Source of the DNA: Aphanomyces cochlioides
Lineage: Eukaryota; Oomycota; Saprolegniomycetes; Saprolegniales; Verrucalvaceae
Assembly (NCBI GenBank): GCA_019828595.1
Contig: JAHQRK010000087.1
Span: 1 to 31,245 of the forward strand
Reading direction: 5' to 3'
Length of the DNA: 31,245 nt
Shown: in pieces, positions 18,601 to 28,484 of the stretch
How positions within the stretch are numbered: position 1 is the stretch's first letter
Layout of the letters: each line of letters opens with the position of its first letter
Position numbers and translations under genes: made by a program
The notes under the pieces: model-generated
The model's database searches: none
The model's input: the letters and a program-made list of their open reading frames with translations, nothing else
What the model was told of the DNA's origin: nothing

Positions 18601-19784
18601 GGTCAGCCACAGACATGAGTAAGCGAATCGGCGTGCCTCCAAATCTCGACACGGTACTGAACCTCCCGGTATGGCTCACAGCCTACGACGCAATGCACTT
18701 CGGCTCTGCTAAGATGTTAGCAAATGTCGTGAAAGATGAAGACATGCGTCTCTGGTGCCGCCACGGGGCCAAAAATGGTCTCAGATGCCTGAAGGATTTC
18801 CTGACCCCACATGGCGCTTGGCCAACAGAGACCATGTTCGTGAACCGAATGTCGTCGAACAATCCAGCTGCCCAAGTTTGTCTAAACCAGGACGGAGTCA
18901 TGGACTTTGCCACATTGCCCCGCACAACCGACATTTACAATCAACTCACACGAATCTTCGACAAAGTTGTTCGATCGTTTGACATTCGGCAAGGGTCGCC
19001 ACTGCCTAATGTCCCGACTTGTCAACATCCGTTTACAGCCAGAATCAAGGATGCTGATTTACCTTTCGAGTCGTGGCCCAAGAAAAACGTGGTGCATTTA
19101 GCTTACCACGCCCAGACTGAAGCTATACATCCTATGAAGACTACGACAAGAACTGACAAAGACATAGCAAAGTATATCCGTCTCATTCGTACTGTGTGTA
19201 ATCTACCTCCACCTGTTCAAGGCGATGTATGGTTTCGATTGCACATGAAGATGTTACCCGTCAACTCGAGGTTTTCCTATATGCAGATCCAAAACCCTGA
19301 CGCTATTTGTTGTGTCTATGAAGATTGCTCGGATGTTGAGACTTTTCATCATGCCTTCCATACATGTCATCATGTACATCAAGTTTGGATGTTCCAAGAG
19401 CGAGCATGGAGAGCTTATGGTGTTAAGTTTGATTGGGCAACCACCACGAATATCAGTCGCTTCAAGACCAATACGCGAGGAAAACACCTGCATGACGCAT
19501 TATTCAAATTATGGTCCCTCCTTTGTGCTTCCATCACGTACTCCTTATGGACTCAAAGAAATGCAACCAAGTTCGATGGCAAAAAGCCTCTACCGATTTT
19601 ACTATGGAACGAGATTATATTTGTCAGTTGGACAGCTTCCATCAGGCGAACAATTCGTTTGCTCTCGCCTGACGACTTCGACTATCGAAACATCATCGAA
19701 GCGGTCTCAGTCCTTTTCTCTCAAGCTGGATACAACGAGCTATTCGAAAAATATCCCATGTCTTTTCGAGTTGAACACCAGTAA
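15649..19784 (+). pseudogene. LINE A2 ORF2: APE endonuclease, reverse transcriptase, CCHC zinc knuckle (broken)
   Basis: Endonuclease landmarks are SNLNGL, QETKLNN, GGDFNLP, SNRLDYWF and AGDHLEH. RT landmarks are NKSPGPDGW, KAGDRGDPGNYRPI, LDFSKAYDMVD, GVKQGCPLS and FFADD, and the C terminus carries CCVYEDC...HHAFHTC. One base is missing near 17812, just before FADD, and stops follow at 17859-17861 (TAA for TCA), 18324-18326 (TGA for TGG) and 18384-18386 (TAA for CAA). The frame is open from 15649 but has no ATG near ORF1's end; the first plausible codon is GTG at 15673, overlapping the ORF1 stop in the +1 frame, whereas family B has an ATG. Translation may need reinitiation or frameshifting, or the ATG was lost. 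Confidence 0.9.
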
Positions 19785-19997
19785 TTTGATTACAAGCCCC
19801 AGCTGTATTCTTGACTTGGTATCCCAGCTGAATTTTTGATTGGGAATCCTGGCGACCATCACTCACGATCCGCGCAAAACATTTCACTGCCCAATCAAAT
19901 CGTGCCTGACTCAAGTGTCGCAACTGAGAATAAGTTCAGTGAGAATCTCAAAACAATTCTCCAAGACTCACTTTTGATTTTACCCAAGACAACAACA

Positions 19998-21212
19998 ATG
20001 GAAGCTTCAACGATTTTCACTGCCGATAGCGTACTCCCCGCGCAGACGTCGAGACCCATAACTACACGAGGTGTGGGGAGCTCGATGTCTCCAGGGATTA
20101 CTCTTGAGGGAGTGGATGGAGTTGAGATTTCTGTACCTATGACGCAATCATCCGACACTCGTCCTTCAAGTCCAGTTACAACTGAAGAACACCAATTTAC
20201 TCCTGATATGTCCATTTTGAACTCGAGCACCCGCGAATTTGACCCCTTGGGCAATGACAATGGATCTCCGCTACCATCCCTCATGGATCTATTGGACGAT
20301 GTTTCTGTTCCAGCCAGGCCACAAACGAATGCGACAACGGCTGATGCCCCAACCAACCGCCCACGCACTCTGCGAATTCCAACCGACGATGATGACATCG
20401 ATGAAGTGTTGTTTATCGATGACCACCGCGAAGTGGCATCAATGCGAAATCGAATTTCAACTATTCAATACCAAGTCAACTGGAAGTTTCAACGCCCGGA
20501 TGGACTCGACAAAGACTGGTTCGACGAAAAAGACCTCAGCGGGTGTCAAGAAGCCGTGGCGATGTACCAACGATGGCGACAAGCTGGAGCCCACTTCCTC
20601 ACGAACACTGGTCTCGCCCCAACGCTTGCTGAATTTCGAGCGATGGATCCTCTATGGCTAGAAATTGGCTACAACAGTGACAAATCTTGTCTTGCGGCTG
20701 CAATCCGAATCGTTGCTACCAATTTGAATGTCTCCAATTTTGAGCTCAGCGAAGAAGTCATTTCGGGTTTCAAAGAGGCCCATGGAGTTCCTCAAGACGC
20801 GGGCATTCCCCCTTCCAAGATGCATGATTTTCTCAAGCTGGCATACACACATGGATTCCACTACAACGACGCCATATTCTCCCGTCAACTGCTCAAGCAA
20901 TCGGTGGGTGATCCAATTCGTGATATCTGTAGAGCGATATTGGATGAGCCTGACGGAGAATTCTTGGTTGTTTCTGTCACTGATTCAACATCCCATTGCT
21001 GGGTCCTCGCCAAGCGATACAAGCGCTGCATAGACCGAAGTCTATGTATGATCCAAGACAATGAAAATGTATACCCCCTGGGTCAGATGCCAAGAGTCAG
21101 TTTTATCCGACATATTCGCCGTGTTAGCTTACAAACACCGAAGAAATCGAAGTCCCAACGTCGAAGCGAATCAAGAAAACGAAAAGCCAAATTGATTTCC
21201 AATTCAGCCTAG
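19998..21212 (+). CDS. LINE A2 ORF3: chromodomain-like plus papain-fold-like cysteine protease, basic tail
   Basis: This 404-residue intact ORF begins 213 nt after the ORF2 stop. I chose ATG at 19998 (MEASTIFTAD); an in-frame ATG at 19836 is possible. Residues 1-130 are Ser/Thr/Pro-rich. Residues 136-195 resemble a chromodomain (EVLFIDDHR, YQVNWKF, DWFDEKDLSGC). Residues 228-360 look like a cysteine protease: Cys231 in DKSCLAAAIR opening a helix, His333 in TSHCWVLAKR on a strand after GEFLVVSV, and Asp354 in MIQDNE. Residues 381-398 are Lys/Arg-rich, a likely nuclear signal. Known parallels: some LINEs carry OTU-type proteases, and chromodomains steer some LTR elements to chromatin. Here both assignments rest on motif reading only. 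A possible role is polyprotein or host-protein cleavage, or chromatin targeting. Confidence 0.7.
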   Translation: MEASTIFTADSVLPAQTSRPITTRGVGSSMSPGITLEGVDGVEISVPMTQSSDTRPSSPVTTEEHQFTPDMSILNSSTREFDPLGNDNGSPLPSLMDLLDDVSVPARPQTNATTADAPTNRPRTLRIPTDDDDIDEVLFIDDHREVASMRNRISTIQYQVNWKFQRPDGLDKDWFDEKDLSGCQEAVAMYQRWRQAGAHFLTNTGLAPTLAEFRAMDPLWLEIGYNSDKSCLAAAIRIVATNLNVSNFELSEEVISGFKEAHGVPQDAGIPPSKMHDFLKLAYTHGFHYNDAIFSRQLLKQSVGDPIRDICRAILDEPDGEFLVVSVTDSTSHCWVLAKRYKRCIDRSLCMIQDNENVYPLGQMPRVSFIRHIRRVSLQTPKKSKSQRRSESRKRKAKLISNSA

Positions 21213-21290
21213 CAGTTGGAAATGGGATGAGCCTTCGGGCAATATTAGTTTGTAGTTTACATTAACTACAAATAGACTCCCCATTGACAT
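21213..21290 (+). other. LINE A2 3' UTR and terminal stem-loop
   Basis: GGAAATGGGATGAGCC lies at 21218-21233, GGCAATATTAGT at 21238-21249, and a 9-bp stem at 21249-21257 with 21264-21272 (6-nt loop). The end CCCCATTGACAT meets the target directly. The same order of motifs is present in family B with different stem bases. Confidence 0.75.
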
Positions 21291-21305
21291 TGAGCTATAG
21301 AGGAT
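21291..21305 (-). repeat. target-site duplication, 3' side of A2
   Basis: A perfect 15-bp match to 13148-13162. It is followed by the native tRNA upstream flank TCCATACTAT of spacer S2. Confidence 0.92.
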
Positions 21306-22187
21306 TCCATACTATCGTATACCCACCGTGCCACACATACACTCATACAATCCTTTCCACTGCAAACAACCACCACGGACACAGACATTATGCACATCGT
21401 AACCAAACACACGTCAATCAAAACAAACACTTTACACTCCAATCTCTCCACAAAAACACGATTCGACCAATGGACATCAAAATTTCACATGGACATGATA
21501 CCCGTCTAAAATACGCGAGCAGTTCCGATTTTGACTCTTCTTCGGATCGAAATCTTGTCCGAAACAAAGTTTCGTGCGGTACATCGACTTATTGAGAGCA
21601 TATCAGTCTCCTGCTCGCGCAAGGAATGGGAGGGTATATCCTCAATACTCCGCAGAACAAATTCATAGGTTTCCATGAAACAAAAATATACCTGGTAAAC
21701 ACATGTTCAATCAGAATATCAATCATATTTCCATTCGGCACAACATTAAATTCTTTTCACTAAACAACAGCAAAGCTACACCAACTGTTTATCGTACTCA
21801 ATCCATCAAGCAACATCGCTCAACTTGTTTCAAACAGTTCATATCATCTTGATTGGACTTGATTTTGTTTCACATTCTACAGAAATGGTGGTAGTGTTTT
21901 CGAGGCTTTCTGAATAGGATGTTTTTGACAGTCATGAAAGTGTATAATTCTTGTTCCATGTGCTGGTGTAGATTGTCGAAGTGAAGGTCTCGAGTTTATC
22001 AACAATGTTTTATCTGAGAGAAGCGTCGGTGTGCCTGGTGACGTAGTTTCTCTGTATAAATGTGTCGATATTCGGAGAAGCGAGTGGTGACTACGACGGT
22101 GACATGATGCACGGGTGTGATATGGATTGTCATTGTAGGTATTGTATGAGTGTATGTTTGAAACGGTGAGGGAAGTATAGTATGGAA
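21306..22187. repeat. divergent intergenic spacer S2, copy 2
   Basis: Nearly identical to 3353-4233 and 23275-24156. Its right edge leads directly into an uninterrupted tRNA-Asn, giving the pre-integration arrangement for the B insertions at the other two copies. No gene is seen in it. Confidence 0.88.
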
Positions 22188-22260
22188 TCCTCTATAGCTC
22201 AGTTGGTAGAGCGTACGGCTGTTAACCGTAAGGTCGCAGGTTCGAACCCTGCTGGAGGAG
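22188..22260 (+). tRNA. tRNA-Asn(GTT), uninterrupted empty site
   Basis: Same 73-nt sequence and cloverleaf as 12027-12099, with anticodon GTT in loop CTGTTAA and complete A and B boxes. Here the native upstream sequence (GTATAGTATGGA) is still attached, so no retrotransposon has landed in this copy. Confidence 0.97.
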
Positions 22261-23211
22261 TTCTTTTCTCTCTTTTGCATATCCCTTCCAACTTATCGAC
22301 GTGATCGCAACAAACACATCCAACTCGCAATAGCTTTCACATCAAGTCTATAGAATGAGTAGCTTCTGACATCTTTGATTAAGACGCGAGGAAAGAATGG
22401 ACACGTTTTATTCTGCTGTGCACCTTTTAATGATATCATTTGTCGTGTTTGTAAATATCTCAATACTGTAATTGAGACTATCTTCACAACTATTTCAAGT
22501 CTGTGTCATTTCTGCTTTGTTGGCGCTGTCAGTCGACAAGCCAAGAAACGATTCACACAGATGCATAACAGCAATATCACACACATATGCGACAGAACTT
22601 TCTCCAGAATATGTTTGGCAGCAAGCTGCATAAAAAGGTAGGAATGTTACGATTGTGGTCTTGAGATGCGGTATATGGATTGATTTCGATCGATGTTAAC
22701 GTCGTGAAAATATGTCCATGTATACCACCGAAATTTGACACAGTCCACATTGGAGACGATCACATTCTATGCAAAGAACAAGGTAATGGAGTGAGTACAT
22801 CCATGTGCTATGATATTTCAAACCAAGTCAATGGAATACTTGTCTCTAGGTCGCTCTTGACGACCGTGATCCGTTGTCTAAGATATCAGTTGACAAAGTC
22901 TAAAAGACACCATATGAGTGATCTCTCCTCAAGTCCAATACAAGCCAAGTTAGCGTGGCGCACATCTGTTGCTGTCAGAGAATCGCTCATTGGAGTTTCT
23001 CTTATGTATTCTGCAATGACTTGCGCACTAGTTGATGAGCAGCAATTTTGAGGCCATTCCACATCATATTGGAGATAAAGGACTGGTATTGGATTGGCGT
23101 GACATAGTCTTCTTATTTACGCATATGTTGACTCGAAGAAGACATGCCGAGAATCTACACGTCAGTATTTGTATTGGTGATCAGTTATGGATATGCAAAA
23201 GAGAGAAAGAA
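22261..23211. repeat. convergent intergenic spacer S1, copy 2
   Basis: About 951 bp between the plus-strand tRNA and the deleted minus-strand tRNA. It has the same content as 12100-13086 but lacks the small extra bases seen there beyond 12760. Its right end (GATATGCAAAAGAGAGAAAG) is the inverted copy of its left end. No gene is supported. Confidence 0.82.
22264..22276 (+). terminator. Pol III T-run terminators of tRNA-Asn
   Basis: TTTT at 22264-22267 and again at 22273-22276, just past the tRNA 3' end, identical to the other plus-strand copy. Confidence 0.8.
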
Positions 23212-23274
23212 CTCCTCCAGCAGGGTTCGAACCTGCGACCTTACGGTTAACAGCCGTACGCGAGCTATAGAGGA
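23212..23274 (-). pseudogene. tRNA-Asn(GTT) with 10-nt D-loop deletion
   Basis: It is identical to the intact tRNA except that AGTTGGTAGA is missing after C13, leaving 63 nt. The loss removes the D loop, half of the D stem and the 3' half of the A box, so neither transcription nor folding is expected to be normal. Acceptor, anticodon and T arms are unchanged. The left breakpoint lies one base from the inferred endonuclease nick site (after A14) used by the LINEs. Confidence 0.88.
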
Positions 23275-24156
23275 TTCCATACTATCGTATACCCACCGTG
23301 CCACACATACACTCATACAATCCTTTCCACTGCAAACAACCACCACGGACACAGACATTATGCACATCGTAACCAAACACACGTCAATCAAAACAAACAC
23401 TTTACACTCCAATCTCTCCACAAAAACACGATTCGACCAATGGACATCAAAATTTCACATGGACATGATACCCGTCTAAAATACGCGAGCAGTTCCGATT
23501 TTGACTCTTCTTCGGATCGAAATCTTGTCCGAAACAAAGTTTCGTGCGGTACATCGACTTATTGAGAGCATATCAGTCTCCTGCTCGCGCAAGGAATGGG
23601 AGGGTATATCCTCAATACTCCGCAGAACAAATTCATAGGTTTCCATGAAACAAAAATATACCTGGTAAACACATGTTCAATCAGAATATCAATCATATTT
23701 CCATTCGGCACAACATTAAATTCTTTTCACTAAACAACAGCAAAGCTACACCAACTGTTTATCGTACTCAATCCATCAAGCAACATCGCTCAACTTGTTT
23801 CAAACAGTTCATATCATCTTGATTGGACTTGATTTTGTTTCACATTCTACAGAAATGGTGGTAGTGTTTTCGAGGCTTTCTGAATAGGATGTTTTTGACA
23901 GTCATGAAAGTGTATAATTCTTGTTCCATGTGCTGGTGTAGATTGTCGAAGTGAAGGTCTCGAGTTTATCAACAATGTTTTATCTGAGAGAAGCGTCGGT
24001 GTGCCTGGTGACGTAGTTTCTCTGTATAAATGTGTCGATATTCGGAGAAGCGAGTGGTGACTACGACGGTGACATGATGCACGGGTGTGATATGGATTGT
24101 CATTGTAGGTATTGTATGAGTGTATGTTTGAAACGGTGAGGGAAGTATAGTATGGA
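23275..24156. repeat. divergent intergenic spacer S2, copy 3
   Basis: Third near-identical copy of the 880-bp spacer. Its left border is the deleted tRNA and its right border is the B2 insertion. No gene is seen in it. Confidence 0.88.
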
Positions 24157-24171
24157 ATCCTCTATAGCTCA
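24157..24171 (+). repeat. target-site duplication, 3' flank of B2
   Basis: ATCCTCTATAGCTCA preceded by the native flank GTATAGTATGGA, exactly as at 4234-4248. Confidence 0.9.
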
Positions 24172-24327
24172 CTGCAATGGGAGGTATATTAATAGACTTT
24201 CAATATCTACTAATACTAATATTGCCTACTAACGGCTCATCCCACTTCCAAATGCTTCAGCAGATTTTCTACTTTGGGCTTTGGAGTACAGCGATTTTTG
24301 ACTTGTTGAATAAATACTTGGGGCTTG
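24172..24327 (-). other. LINE B2 3' UTR with conserved terminal module
   Basis: GGAAGTGGGATGAGCC (24234-24249 on the minus strand) and GGCAATATTAGT (24215-24226) are followed by the TATTAGTAGA/TCTATTAATA stem. One C is missing near the 3' terminus compared with B1. No poly(A). Confidence 0.72.
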
Positions 24328-27300
24328 TTAATTTGGGGCTGAAGGTTGGAGCGCGAGCAAAGTCGGGTACTTGGCTACCAGTGGGCGATAGACAGGTTGT
24401 CTATGCAAAGTATTGATTGCTGAAATTGCTTCCACTCGTTGAGGGCTGTCAACTTCTTGGAGGCGAAGCCATCTGCGGATCGATGCATGCCATCGGATGA
24501 AGCTGACTTCTTGCCAAATTTCTGGCGGAGGCGGCTCCTTCGATTCGAACTTGGCGGCGTTGTGCGTTGTCCAAATATAGTGAAGGTTGGAAGCACACAG
24601 AAGAGCCCAGAGCACAAACAGTATGTCTTGAAGCTGGCTACCGCGTTCGTTGACTTGAAAGCGGTCGATGTTGGTGATGGCAGTCCAATCGAAATTGACA
24701 CCGAAGCATCGCCAAGCGGTCGCGTGAAAACGCCAAAGGGGATACACGCGAGAGCAGGTGTGGAAGGCGTGGTGTTGGTTCTCCGGTGCGTCGCAATTGG
24801 TATAGACACAGCAAATTACGTCTGGCTGCTGAGGTTGCAAGTAGAACAAGCGCGAGTTGACAGGCAGCATGTTGAACAACAGTCGAAACCAAACGTCGCC
24901 ATGGAGGGGAGGCGGCCAACGGCATGTTTTGCGGATGAGTCGCACGTAGGTCGCAATATCTTGTTGCTCGACGCGGGACGATGTCGCCACTGGGTGCGGT
25001 TTTCCATCCGAAGGGGCGTGATGCGCCAAACGTGATACGAGTCGCTTGGGCCAACGCTCGAAGGATAGCAATTGATCTTTGAAAAGTGCCTTGAAAGGGT
25101 GACTTGTTGTATCGATATCGGTCAAAGCAGTTCCAGTTCGAACGCCAGACGTGCGGAGGACTTGGTCGAATATCTTGGTGAGGTGGCTATAAACTTGACC
25201 AGCACGTTCGGGTGCTGCAAATCCCATCGCGCCGTTCGCTTGTAACGTCACTTGTGCCGCACGGTTGTTGGATGACAGTCGATCAATAAACGCAGCTCTT
25301 GTAGGCCATGTCCCTTGCCGTGTCAAGAAGTCTTTGAGGCAGTGGAAACCGTTTTGAGACGCATGTCTACACCATCGACGACACAGAGCAGTCTTCACGA
25401 CATTTGATGTAGCACCCGCAGGACCAACTTGCAGAGCGGGGTAGGATGTCAGCCACACGGGGAGGTTCAAAAGTTCTTCGAGGCTTGGTGGCGAAGCGGT
25501 TCGCTTGGCCATAGGTGTGGCGGCCCATTGATGCCAAATGTCGTGCCAAAGAGGATGCAGCTCCCACAAAAACAACCACTTGGAGCTGTGGTTGGGGAAG
25601 TACGTGAGAAAGTCGAACGGGTGGGTGTCGCGATACAGCTTGTTCATGACACGGGAAAATTGTCTCTTGACAAGCAACTTCCATGGGGCAAATGTGTTGG
25701 GTGAATTGGGCTGCATCAAGAGTTGGAGCCGCAGCAGTCGCTGAGTCCGAAGCTTCGAAGCCACATGCGGAATACCGAGGCCGAGTTTTTGATCGAACTG
25801 CCACTTGCGGCAAATAGTTGAGCGATGATGGTCGGTGATTTGCGTCTTCCGACCAAGGATGTACTTGTTGACCATTCTTTGCCAAACGGCAACCATCGTT
25901 GGAGGCACATACACTGCAGCCGTGACATGCCATAACAACGACAACAACATGGTCGATACGATGAGTTTGCGGCCTTGGATGGTTCGCGCACGACTTCCCC
26001 ACGTTTGAAACGCAGCCAGAAACTTGTCGTTCAGTTGCTGGACTTGAAAATCGCGCGGCAGTCGGTGGCCAAAGAGAATACCAAGGTATTTCACTGGCTT
26101 CTCGCTCGGCAAGACGTTCAAGAGGCCACCATCGTCGATGTCTTCGATATCGAGATTGTTGTTGAGCGCCAAAGTCATGCACTTGGCAACGTTGAGACGA
26201 GCTCCAGACACAGAGCAAAAGTCTTCGACAATTGCCATTTGCTCGACCGCCGCTTGGAGGGATGACGAGAGTAGAGTCGTGTCGTCGGCAAAGTAGATGC
26301 TCGTCAGTGAGTCTCCATTTGGAAGGGGAATACCAAAATCAGGAGATCCGCGTAGCATTTCGCCGAGTGGCTCGAGGTAAAGTACGAAGAGCATGCACGA
26401 TAGGGGGCAACCTTGCTTGACTCCGCGGGTAGGCCGTATGGTAGGGCCAAGACCGTCGTTGAAAATGATCTGGACCAGAGGCGTATTGTAAAGCAACTGA
26501 ACCCAAGACACAAATGTGGGACCGATGTTCATCTCCTTGAGTACGTCGGAGAGAAAGCCTTGGTCAACCATATCGTATGCCTTGGAAAAGTCGAGAAACG
26601 TCGCGTAGTAGTCGTGGTCTTCATTGGTACAGAAAGTCTGCAATGCTTGTACCAGCATCACGTGGTCGTGCAAGCGACGGCCAGGGACAAAACCAGCTTG
26701 GCTTGGGTGAGCGAGGTATGGGGCAACTTGTGCAAGACGGTAGGCCAGCGCCCGCGATAGAATCTTGACTTCAACCGACATGAGAGTAATCGGCCGATAG
26801 TTGCCAGGGTCGCCTCTGTCTCCAGCCTTGAACAAGAGCGCCACTGCACTTCGGCGTTGTTGGAGCAGGAGGTGACCGTGATGGGTGAGTTGGTAGTTGA
26901 ACACCTTGAGCAGGATTTGGGCGAATACGTCCGGGGAGACTTGAAAGAAAGCTGCAGGCCAGCCGTCTGAACCAGGAGACTTGTTCGGGTTCATAGACTT
27001 GAGCGCGCCGCACAGGTCTTCCGCCGTGAGAGGACTTTCCAGAGCGTCGCGCTGTTCTTGAGTGAGACGTCGAGTAATGGCTCGAATGATAGCTCGGCGA
27101 CGGGCCCGATTCAACGGTGGTTGGTCTCTTGGAGTGACCATGATGTTTTTCCAATGAGACGTAAAACCAGCCTTGACTTCAGACGGGTCAGTCGACGTTA
27201 CACCGTTGATTGTCACGGACGAGAGCGGCACTTTGATCCCCTTGGGTCGACGAAAAAAGTGACTGGTACCTCGCTCGTTGACGTTGGCGTGAAAGTCGAA

Positions 27301-28484
27301 TTGCTGATCCAGGTTGAACTGTCGGTACTCGCTGCGGGCAGTGTGTCAAGGGCTTGACGGGCGGTATTAACAATGGATGTCTCAACGAGTCCCATGTCGA
27401 ATGCTCGGCGGGAAGTAAGCCACTTCATCTTGAGGCTGTTGAGTGTGTACTTCATCGAGTCAATGTACTGGCGATGACTGACTTGGAGACGCTTCTTCAT
27501 TCTCTTCAACCAGCCGTACCACTTTGCGCCAAAGTTTTGAGTGTCGTCTGCGCGCATCTCGTCCAAAAGTTGATTGGCTTCGGCCTTGATCGCTGCGACT
27601 ACTTGAGGGTTCTTTAAGAGCTCACGGGGGAGGCGCCAGTAACTTCGGTCGGGAGCTCGCTGCTCGCAGGAGAGGACCACTTTGTGTTCCATGTGGTCGC
27701 CTGCAAAGCTGCTTGGGGAATAGCTTGAACGTGCGTACGTTTGAGCGACGATATCTTGGTCCACAAACAGGTAGTCGAGGCGGTTGCTTCGACCAGGGCC
27801 GCTGTAAACGCGCTCGTTGGGGTGGTGCATCCTCCACGCATCGATAACACCAAGTGCTGAAAGCCAGGCAATGCATTCCGCCTTACCAGCGTTGTGGTCT
27901 TGGCGAGGTCGAGTCGCGTCCAGATGCTCCTCCAGGGGTAAGTTGAAATCGCCTCCGACAAAGTGAATGCTGTCGTCTTCAAAGTCGCGAGGCAGATCGT
28001 CGAAAAACGGTGCTCGAGAGTGAGCGATAACCGGGGCATAGACGTTGTGAAAGTACACAGGAACGCCGTCCCACTGAGTTCGAACAACCATGTATCTTCC
28101 AGGTCGGTCATGGGTGGTCAAGTGTTGCAGGTCGAGGAATCCAGGCATGGATCCATGGAAATACGATGCCACACCGCAGCGCCGATTGTTGAGTGAGTCG
28201 ACGCGATCAGTGCGGAGATCGTTGGTGAAGAGCTTGTATTTGCCAACGCCTACTTCGTTGTTGAGGTGGAGTTGGAAGGTTTCGAGATGTTTGATGTTAT
28301 TGATTTTGGTTTCTTGAAAGAAAACGGCTTGGGTCGGAATTTGGAGTCGCCGCGCCACAAGATGTCCGTTGTCTTTCAGCCCATTGAGGTTGGCAGTGGT
28401 CAGTTCGAGTATGGGGAACTTGGTGAAGAGACCGGCCGCGACCACCTTAGCCACGGAACGCGACAGACGTTGCGTTCGCAACAT
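24328..28484 (-). pseudogene. LINE B2 ORF2: APE endonuclease, reverse transcriptase, CCHC zinc knuckle (one frameshift)
   Basis: The protein is nearly identical to B1 ORF2. The endonuclease (residues 1-290) and linker are open from ATG at 28484. A GT duplication near 27342 (CAGTGTGTCAAG for CAGTGTCAAG) then shifts the frame, and the RT and zinc knuckle continue in another frame to the stop at 24328. B1 is intact at that point, and B2 is intact where B1 has its indel, so the pair together define a complete gene of 4155 nt. The RT motifs including YFADD and all endonuclease residues (N34, E58, D179, N181, D237, H264) are unaltered. Confidence 0.9.

Larger units (their letters stand above)
13163..21290 (+). 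mobile_element. LINE family A, copy A2 (full length, three ORFs)
   Basis: This is a full-length element of about 8128 bp flanked by perfect 15-bp duplications (13148-13162 and 21291-21305). The layout is a 56-nt 5' UTR, ORF1, ORF2, a 213-nt gap, ORF3 and a 78-nt 3' UTR without poly(A). It is inserted antisense to the tRNA at its left, which it leaves whole in outline. ORF1 has three indels and ORF2 one frameshift and three stops, so it is probably dead; ORF3 is intact. Its ORF1 and ORF2 are clearly related to family B but diverged along their length, and family B lacks ORF3. Confidence 0.93.
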
